Positions 36,527-48,446 of a DNA stretch of 64,000 nucleotides are shown in pieces. Position 1 is the first letter of the stretch, and each line of letters starts with the position of its first letter. The notes under the pieces were generated by a model. That model was not told the DNA's origin and made no database searches. It saw only the letters and a list, made by a program, of their open reading frames with translations. The DNA is taken from the NCBI GenBank assembly GCA_019973155.2, contig BPQB01000024.1, positions 248,001-312,000 of the forward strand, in the 5' to 3' direction. This DNA comes from Phanerochaete sordida. Lineage: Eukaryota; Basidiomycota; Agaricomycetes; Polyporales; Phanerochaetaceae. Position numbers and translations under genes: made by a program.

Positions 36527-37940
36527 CGGAGGGAGATAGTAATTTCTGTTGGTATTCGGTTCTGAAACGGGGTCATTTATGTCAGTGTGATGGCCTCAGT
36601 GGAATACGCGGCGATGTCTTGATAACGCGCAACGAACTGGACGTACCAGATTACTTAGACAATGAACTGGATGTTATCACACCTTCAGTCGTCGGTTAAG
36701 CAATATTTGAAGTAGACCTGGTGAGCTTACCAAGATTGCGAGCGTTACACAGATATTTGTTTGCAAAGGTATTTAGATATTTGGTTTGGTCAATCTGGCC
36801 TTGGCATGTAAGCGCGATGTGGTTGCGTAGAGGGTGGTGAACACTTACGATGAAATGGGTTTGAAAGAGAAGGGTAGGTGATGGAAGGAGGGGGAGGAGG
36901 AGGAACAGAGGAGAAGAGCCTTGCAGTCGTACCCACCGCAACCTCACTGCCCCCGACGCGAGGCCCCCGCCAGGCCAGCACGCGGCTTTCTGCACGCGGA
37001 GGATGCATGTCGACGAAAGCCGCGCGCCTGCTTGACCGCATGTTTGGGCCGAATTCAGTGTAAACACGTTACGAACACGAAGCACCGGCAGGGTTCGGCG
37101 GTACGCTGATTCAGATGATCTTTAATTTGCGACGAGAGGATCGGATAAGCTGATTGCAATCCAGCGAGGACAGTGAGACCGCTGCATATGTTGTTTTATC
37201 GAACACTACAGCTATGCTTAGAACGATAGACACCCTTTGACACATTCTCGCGATGGCGAGATTGGGGCTCCGACGCACACTATTGGGCAGGCATCTAGCT
37301 GAGCTTACTGCTCGATAGTGCGGCAGGCACGGCCATACCCAGGACGCCGTTGGATAGCATTTGACGTGCGGCGGAGTGTGGGCCCGCCATCCTGAGAATT
37401 AGCGACAAGATGTCTATCGTTCTACATAAGCATAGCTGTAACGTCAGCAACCCATAGCGTTTTGATTAAGGGAATATAGGCATTATTTCCAACATTGCAC
37501 TCGGTAATCCTCAAGTACTTCCATTCGGAGGTGAAAACTAACTTTGCGTTCCTGAAAGTTGTGAGACTCATTAGACCACTTTGGGGCTGCCTCGGGCATG
37601 ACATATGACCGTGCGACGCTCCTATCAGGTATGAATACTAATGCTGAGCCGGCTCTAGATGGGGGCGATGCTTCCGCGCGCGCATAGATGAGTCAGCTAC
37701 AGATATCGAAAGGCCTGGGTCACGAACACGGCGCTGCGATAAACCTCAGAATTTTCACAAAGCTCGCAGGGTGATTGCTTGAGCATAGTAATACCTCCAT
37801 GCACACTATCCCACTGGATTTTTGGTGTATGTCTTGCCCTCTATACTAGGCAGTCGCGAGAGCGTACCAGCCTCAAGTTGACGCTATGGCGGCAAAACCA
37901 ATCACGGCGGAGATGTCATTCTGGAGGTCTGAAGAGGGAG
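36527..37940. other. Intergenic, no gene recognised
   Basis: The promoter of the CHAT copy 2 gene should be near 36527-36800. A purine-rich GGGGGAGGAGGAGG tract lies near 36880-36915. No gene is supported between here and the left end of the transposon-like element. Confidence 0.4.
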
Positions 37941-37965
37941 CATCAGCAAAATCGCACCCCATGTT
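37941..37965 (+). repeat. Left terminal inverted repeat
   Basis: Begins CATCAGCAAAATCGCACC and pairs with the right-end copy at 39658-39682 with 23 of 25 bases identical. Confidence 0.6.
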
Positions 37966-39657
37966 ACAGATGTTGCGTAACATGGGCATATTGGGCATGT
38001 TGCGGGATGATGTTGAGATGATGTTGGAGTATTGTGGAAGCATGTTAGATGTTACGGATGTACAACATATACTTCTCCCTTTATATAGTGCCAGAAACCG
38101 CCGCTAGGTCGCCAATGTGTATTTTTAAGATATGTCACATTGTTTTCGCTCTCACACGACCAGCAGGGATCGTCACAAATATTCTCGAGAGTCGTGTGGG
38201 CTTGGCGTCTAAGCGCGGACATATCCGGCGCTTTCTGACGTGTCGCTCGCGAGACTTTGCGCCTTGTCCTTTCCCTCCACCTGGAACGTCCCCCTGTCCA
38301 TCCTCTCCTCCGTGAGTCGTCTACAATGCTCCTCAAGCTTCAAGTCTTCGTCGGGCGACACCGGGACATCTGAGATCTGACCCTCGACCCCGATGTCAAC
38401 GGCACAGCACGCAACAACGAGTGGAGCCAGCCGGGGGGTCCAGGTCGCGTCGCGGAACGTCGAAGCTCAGGCATTCGACGGCAGCACTGTAACCAGGGCA
38501 TGCGCCGCTGCAGATTCAGCAGACGGCGCAGCGTGACGCTAGGCCAGCTCCGCTGTCAGCGGCGTCCGCGCAGGTTTTCAACTGGCACGACGCAAAGGGC
38601 GACGACGTCGCCAACTGCGACCTCAACGCTCAGCACTGACCGCATGGCTTTGAAAGCTGTGTGGCTATGCATGCCCGATGACATTTGCAGTAGATGGCTA
38701 AAAGAAAATGCTCCCCAGTCAATGTTTGTCCCGGGAGACGCGAGTGGTGACTCGAGGTGCGTCTCCTGCCATGTTCTCTGTTGTACGCCACCTCAGTGCC
38801 TCAGTCCCAGGTCAAATCGCACCCGGGACTCAGCGTTGATGAACGTCTTGCCTTGTGTGCGCCGTCGAGCTGCAATGGCAGTGCCCCCCAAGCTCAAGTC
38901 GAAGGTGCGCTGACTATCTTCACCCTCATAGGGCAGCATCTAATACCGGATGACGCGTCGTCAATTGTAGATTGTGATCAAGGTCTGCACCGTAGCCATG
39001 CACGCATCTCCGTGACCCGAAACGCGCTCAGCTCCTCAGGTGCGTCCATATCCTTTAATCTATTCGACTGTCTCAGTAACGAACACTGCGCAGAGCCTCT
39101 CGCCCCCCATGTGCAGCACTACAGCAGCAGTGCCTGCAGCCCTTCGGCAGCGGACTGACACATGCAGCCGTCAACAAAGGTCTTCCCGCTGCGAAGCCTG
39201 GAGACACGTGGACGGCGACCTTAGGTGACTGGGGGTGCCGGCAAGGACGGGCAGCGAGCGCGCGTACGTCGCCTCGAAGATGAGCCCGAGGCGCGTGATC
39301 CACGCCGAGGCGTGGTCGTAACGTCGAGCGGGAGCGGGCGCTCGGAGAGGTACTACGTAGTGTCAGATAGGTTCGCGTACAAGGCGTCCTTTGCGCTGGA
39401 TAGTAGACGTAGTCCCCCATGTATCGAAAGCTCAATAGTGAATATATCTCTTATTGTGAAAGCTATCTTGCTTGTTGTATGATATTGCATCTCATATTGA
39501 ACGTATTAGAAGCATGTTGACGAGTCATGTTGGGTGATGTTATGGATGTTACACAACACGAAACATGTTGTCCAAGAATCTGACATAGGTTACACAACAT
39601 GAGCATGTTGGATGTTACAGGTATTGCGCATGTTGTGCAACATGCGTAACATCACCC

Positions 39658-39682
39658 AACATGGGGTGTGGTTTTGCTGATG
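39658..39682 (-). repeat. Right terminal inverted repeat
   Basis: On the minus strand it begins CATCAGCAAAACCACACC. It differs from the left copy at two positions. Confidence 0.6.
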
Positions 39683-40093
39683 AGTGGGGTGGTAATGAGA
39701 TTGGAGCTAAGTAAAGGATCACACTTGTCATGTTTCCTCACGGCGATTCAAAGCGGCTGGAATCCAAGCAACTTGAAGGTTCCTCTCGAAGCCTTTGTGG
39801 CGCTTGTAAGGACCCCATATCCCGCAGCCCACGCCTCACCGCCGTCTCTCCGATGAACGATCCCCTCCCAGCGGCTGCAGGCCACAGACATGTATCATGA
39901 TAATATCAAGCTTAACATTTAGCTACATATCTCGGACTATCTGCCTGAAGCCCATGTCGGACGACCCACGAAGAAATTAACCACTGCATTGCAGGGGGTA
40001 ACGAAGAATACAAGTCTGTATACGAAAACACGCGTTTCTAGGGTTTAATTTGCAGCTAGATCCATAGCATTTTACAATCGAGAATTCTTGTTG
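39683..40093. terminator. 3' flank of the pseudo-helicase AAA gene
   Basis: About 410 nt of non-coding sequence between the transposon-like element and the stop of the minus-strand AAA gene. No further feature recognised. Confidence 0.35.
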
Positions 40094-43000
40094 TCAGAGC
40101 CCAAGCTCCGAGTTGCTCACAAAGTGAGTCCCTCCGCTGCACCGGTACCCGCCCTGCTGCTTGATCCATTCGTAGCCGTAAGGGCACAGCCCCATCTCCC
40201 TGATTTTCTTTTGGACTCTCTCTTCTTTGTGCTTCTCCTCCAATTTTCTTTGCCAACGTGCTTCGACGACCTTCCGTTCCGCCTCGCAAACGACTCGCGC
40301 ATCATGCGCAAGCTGCCGTAGCTCTTCGTTTAGAGAGCGCGAAGCTTCCTGTGCAACGCACTTGTCTGTCTGGAGCTGGTTCCAATCAGCGTCGGAAATC
40401 CCGAGATCGCGCCCATCTCGCGACGACGAAGGTCCACGCCCCTGGTTAGGGGACTCTATCTTAGCGACAGCAGCGTGACGAGACTGGGTGACCTTGGGCA
40501 TGCCCATTTCCTGAGGGCCAAGGCACTGCTCAAGAAGGGCATCCTTGGCTACAGAGCGTGACAATGTGTTTCTGGCGCGTGCCCCGCGATCTTGAAGCAT
40601 AGCACCAATACAGGAGATGGCGTCCGCGCCTGGGAGGGAGAGCTTGCTAGTGGATTTTGGGGCGGCGCTGGCAGCACGCTTGAGGGCAAGCCCCACCATC
40701 TGTCTGGAAAGCGTCTTCATATCGCGAGCGTTGCCCCACGAGTCCAGCGATGACAGTTGCGCGATGAGCAGCGCCATCTGCTTGTAGTGCTTCGAGCGTG
40801 ATGACGTAAGCCCCTTGCACTCAATGTCTTCCTGGGCGAGGCTGGTCCGCAAGATGTTGAGGCCCTGCGCCGGGGAGATATCGCAGAAATCGATCTTCTC
40901 GGGGAAGCGACTGGAGAGCCCGGGATTGACAGCGAGAAAAGCGTCCATCTCGCCCTTGTACCCAGCAAGGATGACTATGAGCTTTCCTGCGGCCTCACCG
41001 GAGAGCAGGCCGACGATCTCCTCCACAGCCTCCTTGGCGAAGGAGCCCTCGCTAAGGCGGTAGGCTTCATCAATGAATAGGACCTTGCCCAGTGCACGCC
41101 GGAAAAGCTCCTTCGTCTTCGGACCTGTATGCCCAACGTGCTGTCCAACGAGGTCGGAGGTGGAGCATTCGACAACCTCTGGAGACGAGAGGAAGCCCAT
41201 GTCGTAATAAACCTGGCCCATCCTGCGCGCGACGGTGGTTTTTCCTGTACCTGCCTTGTGTCAACACTGCTGCCTACGATGATGTCGGTGTTCGCTCACC
41301 TGGAGGTCCTCGGAAAACAAATGTCGTAGGGACGGAGGACCACATCTTTTGCACATCGCCGCCGCGCTGCTTCAAGACACGCACGACGTCCTGGTAGTGC
41401 TGAAGTTGCTCTACTATCGTCTCGCACCCGACAAGGTCCTCGAAGAGCTTCTTCAATCTCTGGCCAGATTGCTGGGCGCGGTTGTAGTTTGGGTCGAAAT
41501 CGACAGGCTCGAATACCACGTCATATCGCTGTGACGCAGGCAGCTTCGACTGACGGGACCTGTGGTTGTTCTTCGCTTTGCCGAGCATGTTCTCGACCTC
41601 GCCTCCGTTCCCAAAGTTGGGTCGGTTCCGTGCTCGTGCGAGCATGTCTATCGCCACATCCTTCGCTTCCAGTGTAGCGTCGAGATCTTGGCTCTTGAGC
41701 TTCAAGTCCAGTATTTCGCGAAGCTCGGCGTCGGTAAAATCGGAGAACCGGAATGCGTCTTCGATTGCAAAGCGACGGGACAAGCCCGGGTTGACGTTCT
41801 GCAGCGCGGTCAGAATATATCTAAGCAGGTCAAGGTTGGCTCATACCTGGAACATCTCTCGCATCTGAGACTCGTATCCGCACATGAGGACACAGCGGTC
41901 TTCTCCCGGGACGCTCTGGACCTCTGAGACAATCGCGTCGATGACCGCAGTCTTGTACGAGTCGTTCTGCTTGCCGCCGCCTCCATATAATGAATAAGCC
42001 TGCGGGCAGTGTCAGTTCGAAACGCACGTAATGGTCTTCAGTAAACCAATACGCACCTCGTCAATGACCAGGACCTTGCCAGAGGTAGCCGATAGGATCG
42101 CCTTCGTGTTTTGCTCGGACTGGCCTAGGGCACCGCCGATGAAGTCTGCAGGATTCTTGAGGACGACTGCGAGATGCATCAGATGGTGTACCTATTGGAT
42201 AGGTGTTTCCAAACATACCCTCGCCATTGCTGAGTAGCCCGATATCTGCCAGGATCTGTCCGAAGAGCCTTGCCACAGTGGTCTTGCCTGTGCCCGGATT
42301 GCCAAGGAATACGCGGTTCAGCGACATCTGGATCGGCTCCTTCTCCGCCAGCTCGCGCTTGTAGTTCTCCGCGATCAGGTCCACTAGGTTTTGGACGGAT
42401 TGTTTGACCTCTGTCAATCCGGTCAGTTTCTCCAGCTGCTTCCACGCGGCGCTTCGAAGGACTGCTTTCGAGGGGTCGGGCCCGATGATGTCCTCTTTGC
42501 CGAGGAAGAAATCGTCCGGCATCGCCCCCGTCTTGCGCTCCTCGGCGATGCGCGACGCTTGTCGCTCGGTAATAATGGCGAGCATGTTTCGCAGGGCCCT
42601 GGCGTTTCCGAAGCCTGCTCGCCCTCGCCCTCTCCCCAGGCGTCTCACGGCGATGCGTGTATAAAGTCCGTACATTCCGCCCTCTACCTTCATATTTCCA
42701 TGGTATCGTTTCGTGATGAGATTCCCGAGCATGTGTAGGAGCTCGGCATCGGTATAGTCGGCGAACTGCAGGGAATGTGGGATACGGCTGCTGAGGCCAG
42801 GGTTGTGCTCGAAGAACTTGTCCATTTCTCTGGTGTAGCCCGCGACGATGAAGACGATCTTCCCGACGTTCTTTTCCATTTCGCCGAGGAGGAAGTCGAG
42901 GACCTGTCTTCCGCCGTAGCTCTGCGCGCTGGTGAGCTGATACGCCTCGTCGATGAACAGTGCGCCGCCACCACAATCCTTCAGAGTCTCGATCTGCTGC

Positions 43001-46000
43001 TTGGCCCCAGCGACCCCGTCATCCGCTAGGCGAGAACCTGTCGTCTCTAATGTGCCATGAGGCAGGATATCGAGTGAACGCAGCAGCTTCGCATAGTACC
43101 GTGCTATGGTTGTCTTGCCTGCATGCAGATGTGAGTATTGGCAGGGCGTGTCGAAGCTGAGATCCTACCGGTACCCGGGTTGCCCCGCAAAACGATGTTG
43201 AAGAGCTCATCCGAGATAGATACCCTCTGGCGCTTGAGGGTCTCGATTTTGGCCTTGAAGGACAGCGTTCGCACCTTCACTTGCTCGAGCCCGGTCATCT
43301 GCATGATAGCGTCAATGACAGAGTTGTCCGCCCCTTCGGCTTCTTTCTGACGCCGCCACTCCTGTTCGGCTTGAGAGGCTGGTAGAGGTGATGTAGTATC
43401 GTCTACGATCGGTGCCAGGCGCGCGATGCGCTGCGGGGATCCCGGACGCGAGGCCGGCAAAGACGACGATGAAGACGAGATGGTGGATGTGTCTGAGGCG
43501 GTTGTGCTATCGTCCTCGTAGCTATTGTCCTCGTAGTCATCACTTTCCGCTTCGTTCGGAGGCGAGTTTGGTACAGCGGATGACGAACGAGCCGGCGAAG
43601 AGACGCGGCTCTGTCCAGTATTCTGCGGCCCTTCTACGGTGTACCATCCGTCCTTGTCCGGTGTGACTAGAGCTGCGGAAGGCTCGTCGTGATGTATGGG
43701 AGCGCTGATGTCTGTGCTGAGCGATGGGGTAGGAGACGAAAGCGGTATTGTCTCTGCGGGCGCAGGTTCTGAACTGCACTTTTCGTGCTCCTGTGCCACA
43801 GTTTCCTTGGCCTTCTTGCACTTGAGACACGGGGGCGGGGTGCGCTGGTGGCACTTGTACGTGCGCACATGTCCGCTTGGGCATTTGCCTCGCATCTTGA
43901 CCTTGCATAGCATACTCGAGTGTTCGTGCTGAGACGTGCACTTCAGCCGGCACCGATGAACACTGCACTGGAGGAGGCTGGCGCTGACCAAATATTCTGA
44001 GTGAGTGCGTGGAGACACAACAGACAAACGCTGCGCATACCAGGGTTGGTCACAGCCACCGTGCGGGCGGAAGTCTTCTGGGCGCTTGAGTGCCTGGCCG
44101 GGGTGGCGCTGGCATGGTACAGGCAGACCGTCGTACACACGTCGTTCCGCTTTCATCTGGGCGAAGAGCGTCCGCCAATGTTCTCCGTCCTCGGTTGTGC
44201 TGACGAGCGCCTCGGCATTACCGAACACGACGAGCGCGTCGCGCGGGCACGAGAGGACCGCGTTCAAGTGGGCGGGGGAGCTCGGGAGGCCGGTGGTGCG
44301 GGAGTGATGGCTCCGAGCAAGCGAAACAAGCGCAATGCCGCAGCGTTCGCGCCGACAGTTGCCTGTTAGGGGTAGGTTAGCCTGCGCTCATCGTGCAGAT
44401 TTGGCCAGCGCACGCACCAATAGTTCGTAGGCGAACGCTTACTTTCGCCTTAGCGGGCTTCGCAGCGCCAGGAGATAGACGGCCAGCGCATACGAGAGCG
44501 AGGGGATCGTCCATGTTGAGGGTAGGGTGGATATTCGCCGCTTGGAATGCCTTCTGAAGTCGATGAAGCTGGTCGATGCATGGTGTGAGGACCAGGATGT
44601 CGTCCGCAGAGTTCTTGTTTTGAAGGAGATGTTGCACCGTCTTCACAACCATCTGGGTTTCGTGCGCGCAATCTTTGTCAGCCTCATCGCGGCCATGTTC
44701 ATGTTTATCATGGCCCGCTTGGGCGCTTCCGTGCGAGATGAAGAGAACATTGTCCGCGAGGCCAGGAATATTCGTGCTCCGCTGCGCCGAAGGCCCGTCG
44801 AGGAGCTCCGGGTACGCCAGGTGTCGTAAGTAGGATGCCAGCTGGGGCTGAATGTGGTGCTGATGCTGAAGGACTGTGTGCGGATACCCACGGAAGACTA
44901 GGCGTTCGAAGAGCGAGCGATCAAGATCGTAGCCCTCGCCTCTGTCGACTGTCAGAGCATGGGCACGAATCTTCGGTCGAGGCTGCCTAGGAGCCAATAT
45001 GTCAATATTCGTTCCATGACCGGCCCGCATATAAACACCTACTTGTGGTCCCCTATCATGACGAGTCGCCGTGTGGTTTCACTTAGCAGAGCGAGAATTT
45101 GGCCCTCCAGCATCCGGTCCGCGTCCACGACGAGTACGGTCGTCGGCGATACCTCGCGCAGCTTCTTACTGTACTTCGCCGCCTCTTCGCTAGTACACAC
45201 GATGATCTTTGGGGATGACAACGCTTGCGTCTCTGGTCCACACGGCGCGCATGCCGCTCTGTGGGCCTCGCAGAATGCCGCGCCGCTCTCGACAACCTGC
45301 TCGGCGTGCTCCCTGACGATGTCGGCGTGCCACTGTGCAGCACGGGCGCGGCGCTCTGCGGCGGGCATGGTCCATATCGGCGAGATGGCCTGCACGTCGC
45401 CCGTCACGCCCGCCTTCCAGCTGTCGACGACGTCAGAGCAGGGTGCTCCCGCTTTTAAGGCGCACTCCTGGAAGGCATGGTAGAACTCGGCGTCGGCGAA
45501 TTCGAGGTGGTCCATCAGGTCCTGGTGGGAGACCTCGAGCCGCAAATACAATTTGAACGCGGATCGAAGGTCCTTCAGGGAGCTGGAGCTGGAACTCAGA
45601 TGGTGCGCAGGTGCAAAGCCGCATGTATGTACCGACCTGGCATTTTGAGTACAGCGAGCAGCCGACGACTGACTTGGGTTGATATTCGCACCGAGACGGA
45701 CGACATGGTCTTGTAGTATCCCCAGCGCATCGAAGGAGTCCGGAACGTGCAGAAGGGCATCGTCATCGGGACAGCAGACGACGATTGTTTCGCCTGCGAT
45801 ACCGTGGCACACCTTCGAGACAGCTGCTGCGATCAGCGACGCGCTCGTGCCTGCATCTATTTTAGTCTATTAGGTGAACATCATGTAGTGCAGTTACTGA
45901 CCTGGAGGTGCTTGCACGAGACTGACCCGGTTGGTCAGACATGACACGATTGACTGGGTTTCCGCGTCATCAAACTTGACGGGAAGGTGGGAGCCAAGGA

Positions 46001-47372
46001 TGTATTGGAGATCCTCCGTTGGAGCACGATGCAGGGCAGTGACGACGTGTTCCGGGAAATTAGGCGGTGGGTCGAGCGTGGTCCCTGGGCCCCAGAGTGC
46101 AAGGTCGGCGATAAGAGGCACGGAGGCGGCTTGCTGCAAAGCTTCGAGGACGGGCACGTGCGACGACGCTGAAGCATATCCCAAAGCTAGCGTGCATCTC
46201 TGCGTGCGGAGCGTGCACAGAATGTCTTTGGCGCGAGGCTGATCGTCAAGAAGAAGAATCAACTCTGGTGGGGTCTTCGAGAGGTGGTCCACGTCGCGAT
46301 GGACGCGCATGACAGCAACGACCGCCCCGCCGACGATCACTGCCGCCAAGGAGCCGTCCTGGACGAGCTCGGTGTGATTGAGGAGGTACTGCTTGCGCTT
46401 CTTCGGCTTGTCCTGCTGGAAGAACCAGAGGTCCGTGCCGGGCTGCATCCGGAAGGCGAGCCCCCAAGCGGGAGCGCTCCCCGACGTGCCCGCTCCTGTA
46501 TTGCCGTACCCGTCGACGAGTTGGACGTCGTCGAGGATGAGCCCTCCGCGGGTCCCGGTGTGACGCCCGCTGGCGATCTGCGCCTGCTCGCGGAGCTCGT
46601 GGAGCATGTCTTCGCGTAAGAGTCTGAATTGGTTGTCAACATGAGCTGCGGCGCGTTGGTCGGCAGGCAGCGAGTCAATGTGAGCCGCTGTGAGCAAGAA
46701 CGGAGGGTCCTTTGACATGATCTCGTCTGGGGTGGGGAGGATGCTGATCTGACGGATGTTGGCGTGGTCGTTGTCGTGTCGTCCTCCGGGATGGGTGCGC
46801 GCTGTCACAGGAAGATAGTCGTCGGTCTCGAGCATGTACTTCAGGTGGTGCCCGAGTTCGCGGACGTCGTAGCTCGTAGACGTGATGAGCCTCTGTGCGA
46901 TGCTGTTGGTCCGCGCCAACGCATGGTACGGCTTCGCGCCGACCTGTGGCAGAGATAGAAGGTAATGCATAAGCCACGAGAAGGCGAGTTCGCCGTCCTG
47001 GCTGAGTTCTCCCGCGAGGAACGCCCTGGTCAGTGCATCCCAAAACACGGGAGGGTCGGCCAGCCGCTTGACGATGTGTTCGACATGACCGCTCGCGCTG
47101 CCGTCGGAGGCCGCGGATCGGAGATAGAGGACGAGTGGCGTAGCGCTAGCGTTTAACACTGCTGGAGTGAGATTGCAAGAGATGGCTGTTTGAAGGGACG
47201 CGAGCCCGTGTTCGCTCGAGACGAGCTGTCCGAGACAGGCTCTGCGCTGATGACGAACGCAGATTGCTTCAAGAAAGAGAGGTGCATTCAGCGGTGTAAT
47301 AGCATGCGCACCACGCAGACACTCGTCGAAATGTCTCAAAAGCCTCTTGGTCCTGAGATCTGGGCGATCCAT
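40094..47372 (-). CDS. NFX1-type pseudo-helicase fused to triple CbxX-type AAA ATPase
   Basis: Very large protein, over 2,000 residues in about nine exons. N-terminal part (47372-44377): NFX1/ZNFX1-like SF1 helicase with recognisable blocks, such as RLLRHFDECLRG, YDLDRSLFERLVFRGYPH and LVVFGNAEAL, but degraded catalytic motifs (see findings). A Cys/His-rich stretch resembling NF-X1 fingers (HRCRLKC, GKCPSGHVRTYKCHQ) lies near 43820-43990. After an acidic, Ser-rich linker come three intact AAA modules. AAA1 has GNPGTGKTT and LFIDEAYQL. AAA2 has LGNPGTGKTT and VIDEAYSLYG. AAA3 has RGPPGTGKTT and LFIDEAYRL. A coiled coil and the tail GLCPYGYEW...GGYRCSGGTHF follow. Introns inside the AAA part match the 9940-13749 paralogue. 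The ATG at 47372 is provisional because the frame stays open upstream. Confidence 0.82.
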
Positions 47373-48446
47373 GAAGGGTAGTCTCGCCAGGAAGGTGGGG
47401 GCTCGAAGCTTGTTGCCGAGGACTGCAAGGCTTAAGACTGACTACTACTGCCTCCTTCCTAGGATCCAAATATGGGAGGCAGTAGTGTTGTCCAGAATCG
47501 AAATCTTGAGCGAAGATGTCAGCCGGGAGGTAGTAAGTAGGAGATAGTAGCTGTGCATCGCAAAGTCCCTGGAAGTGAGGCTCAGCCACAGATACGCGCT
47601 CATAGAGGAACAGCTCGCACGTTGCATCCGAAATTCGATGCTTGTGCGCAAAAATCCTGGGAAAATAACAATGGTAATGCATCGAGCTGTCTGTGTAGCT
47701 GACACCCTTCTTTCGCATCATCTGGGCGACAGCGAGGGGCGCCCCACTAACATACAGAGGGAAGCACGCGTTACTAAGAGAGGGCGCTGTTCACCCTCAC
47801 TTCGAAATATACGTGCTTCTCCTGTGCCAGAGGGAAATGTGAGTTCCAAACACATGTAAAATGAATGAGCGTCTCACCCTCAGGGCGATGTCCACGCAGC
47901 TTGATACACGCCTGCTACATGCGCGAGACAGCGGGTGAGCAGAAACTTGGGAGGAAAACCAGTCACCTTAAGCAGCGGATCATGTCAGAGAATGCATAGC
48001 TTACTGTTCGATGAGCACCGCTATGCGTGGCTTGCAGGAGCAGTTTCGAACCGGTCTGTACTCCCTTCTGGAGAGCCCAGTTCGCCCAGGCAAGCAACCG
48101 CTCAATGGGCTTAAATTCACCAAGAAGGGAGCAGAGATACGAAGTTCAGGCTGGAGATTTGGTCTGCATGAGCTCATGGTAGGATGAGAGGTGAAGATGC
48201 GCAGGCGTCTAACGGCAGACGCGCCAGCACCTCCGGGACGTCGACGCCCGGAGCACCGGGCCGAAGGCTTCGCAAAGGGCAACATGTGCGCCAAATGTGG
48301 ACTCTCGTCTCGAACAAAAGCAACGACCTCGAGGATCGGCCGCTCGACGCCAACGACACTTGGACCATGCAGCCCAATATCTCACGTCTCGCCGACATCT
48401 ATCTCACTTCTCCCCTCTCCTCACCCTAACCCCGACTCTGCTCCCC
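47373..48446. other. Divergent intergenic region
   Basis: About 1.1 kb between the provisional start of the AAA gene and the TPR gene. A minus-strand frame at 47269-47721 could encode an extra N-terminal exon of the AAA gene, but I recognise nothing in it. A perfect 12 bp inverted repeat lies at 47444-47486. Confidence 0.4.
47444..47486. repeat. Perfect 12 bp inverted repeat (hairpin)
   Basis: ACTACTGCCTCC at 47444-47455 is repeated as its exact complement GGAGGCAGTAGT at 47475-47486, with a 19 nt loop. It sits 70-115 nt upstream of the provisional ATG of the AAA gene and could be a binding palindrome or a transcript hairpin. Role unknown. Confidence 0.5.

Larger units (their letters stand above)
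37941..39682. mobile_element. Probable non-autonomous TIR transposon
   Basis: The ends carry a 25 bp inverted repeat: 37941-37965 reads CATCAGCAAAATCGCACCCC then ATGTT, and the complement of 39682-39658 reads the same with two differences. Just inside each end lies a 100-180 bp region packed with ATGTTG/CAACAT words in both orientations (37961-38075 and 39510-39665). No transposase is visible in the 1.74 kb. The inside has only broken frames, so it is likely a deleted or non-autonomous copy. I could not identify a target-site duplication, so the superfamily is not assigned. Confidence 0.55.

Noticed and set aside
38500..38913. Plus-strand 137-codon frame inside the transposon-like element as a transposase
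   Set aside because: No DDE/DDD spacing, zinc finger or other transposase sign, and the frame is broken on both sides.
39073..39435. Minus-strand 120-codon frame inside the transposon-like element
   Set aside because: Arg/Ser-rich, no recognisable domain. At most a relic of a captured gene fragment.
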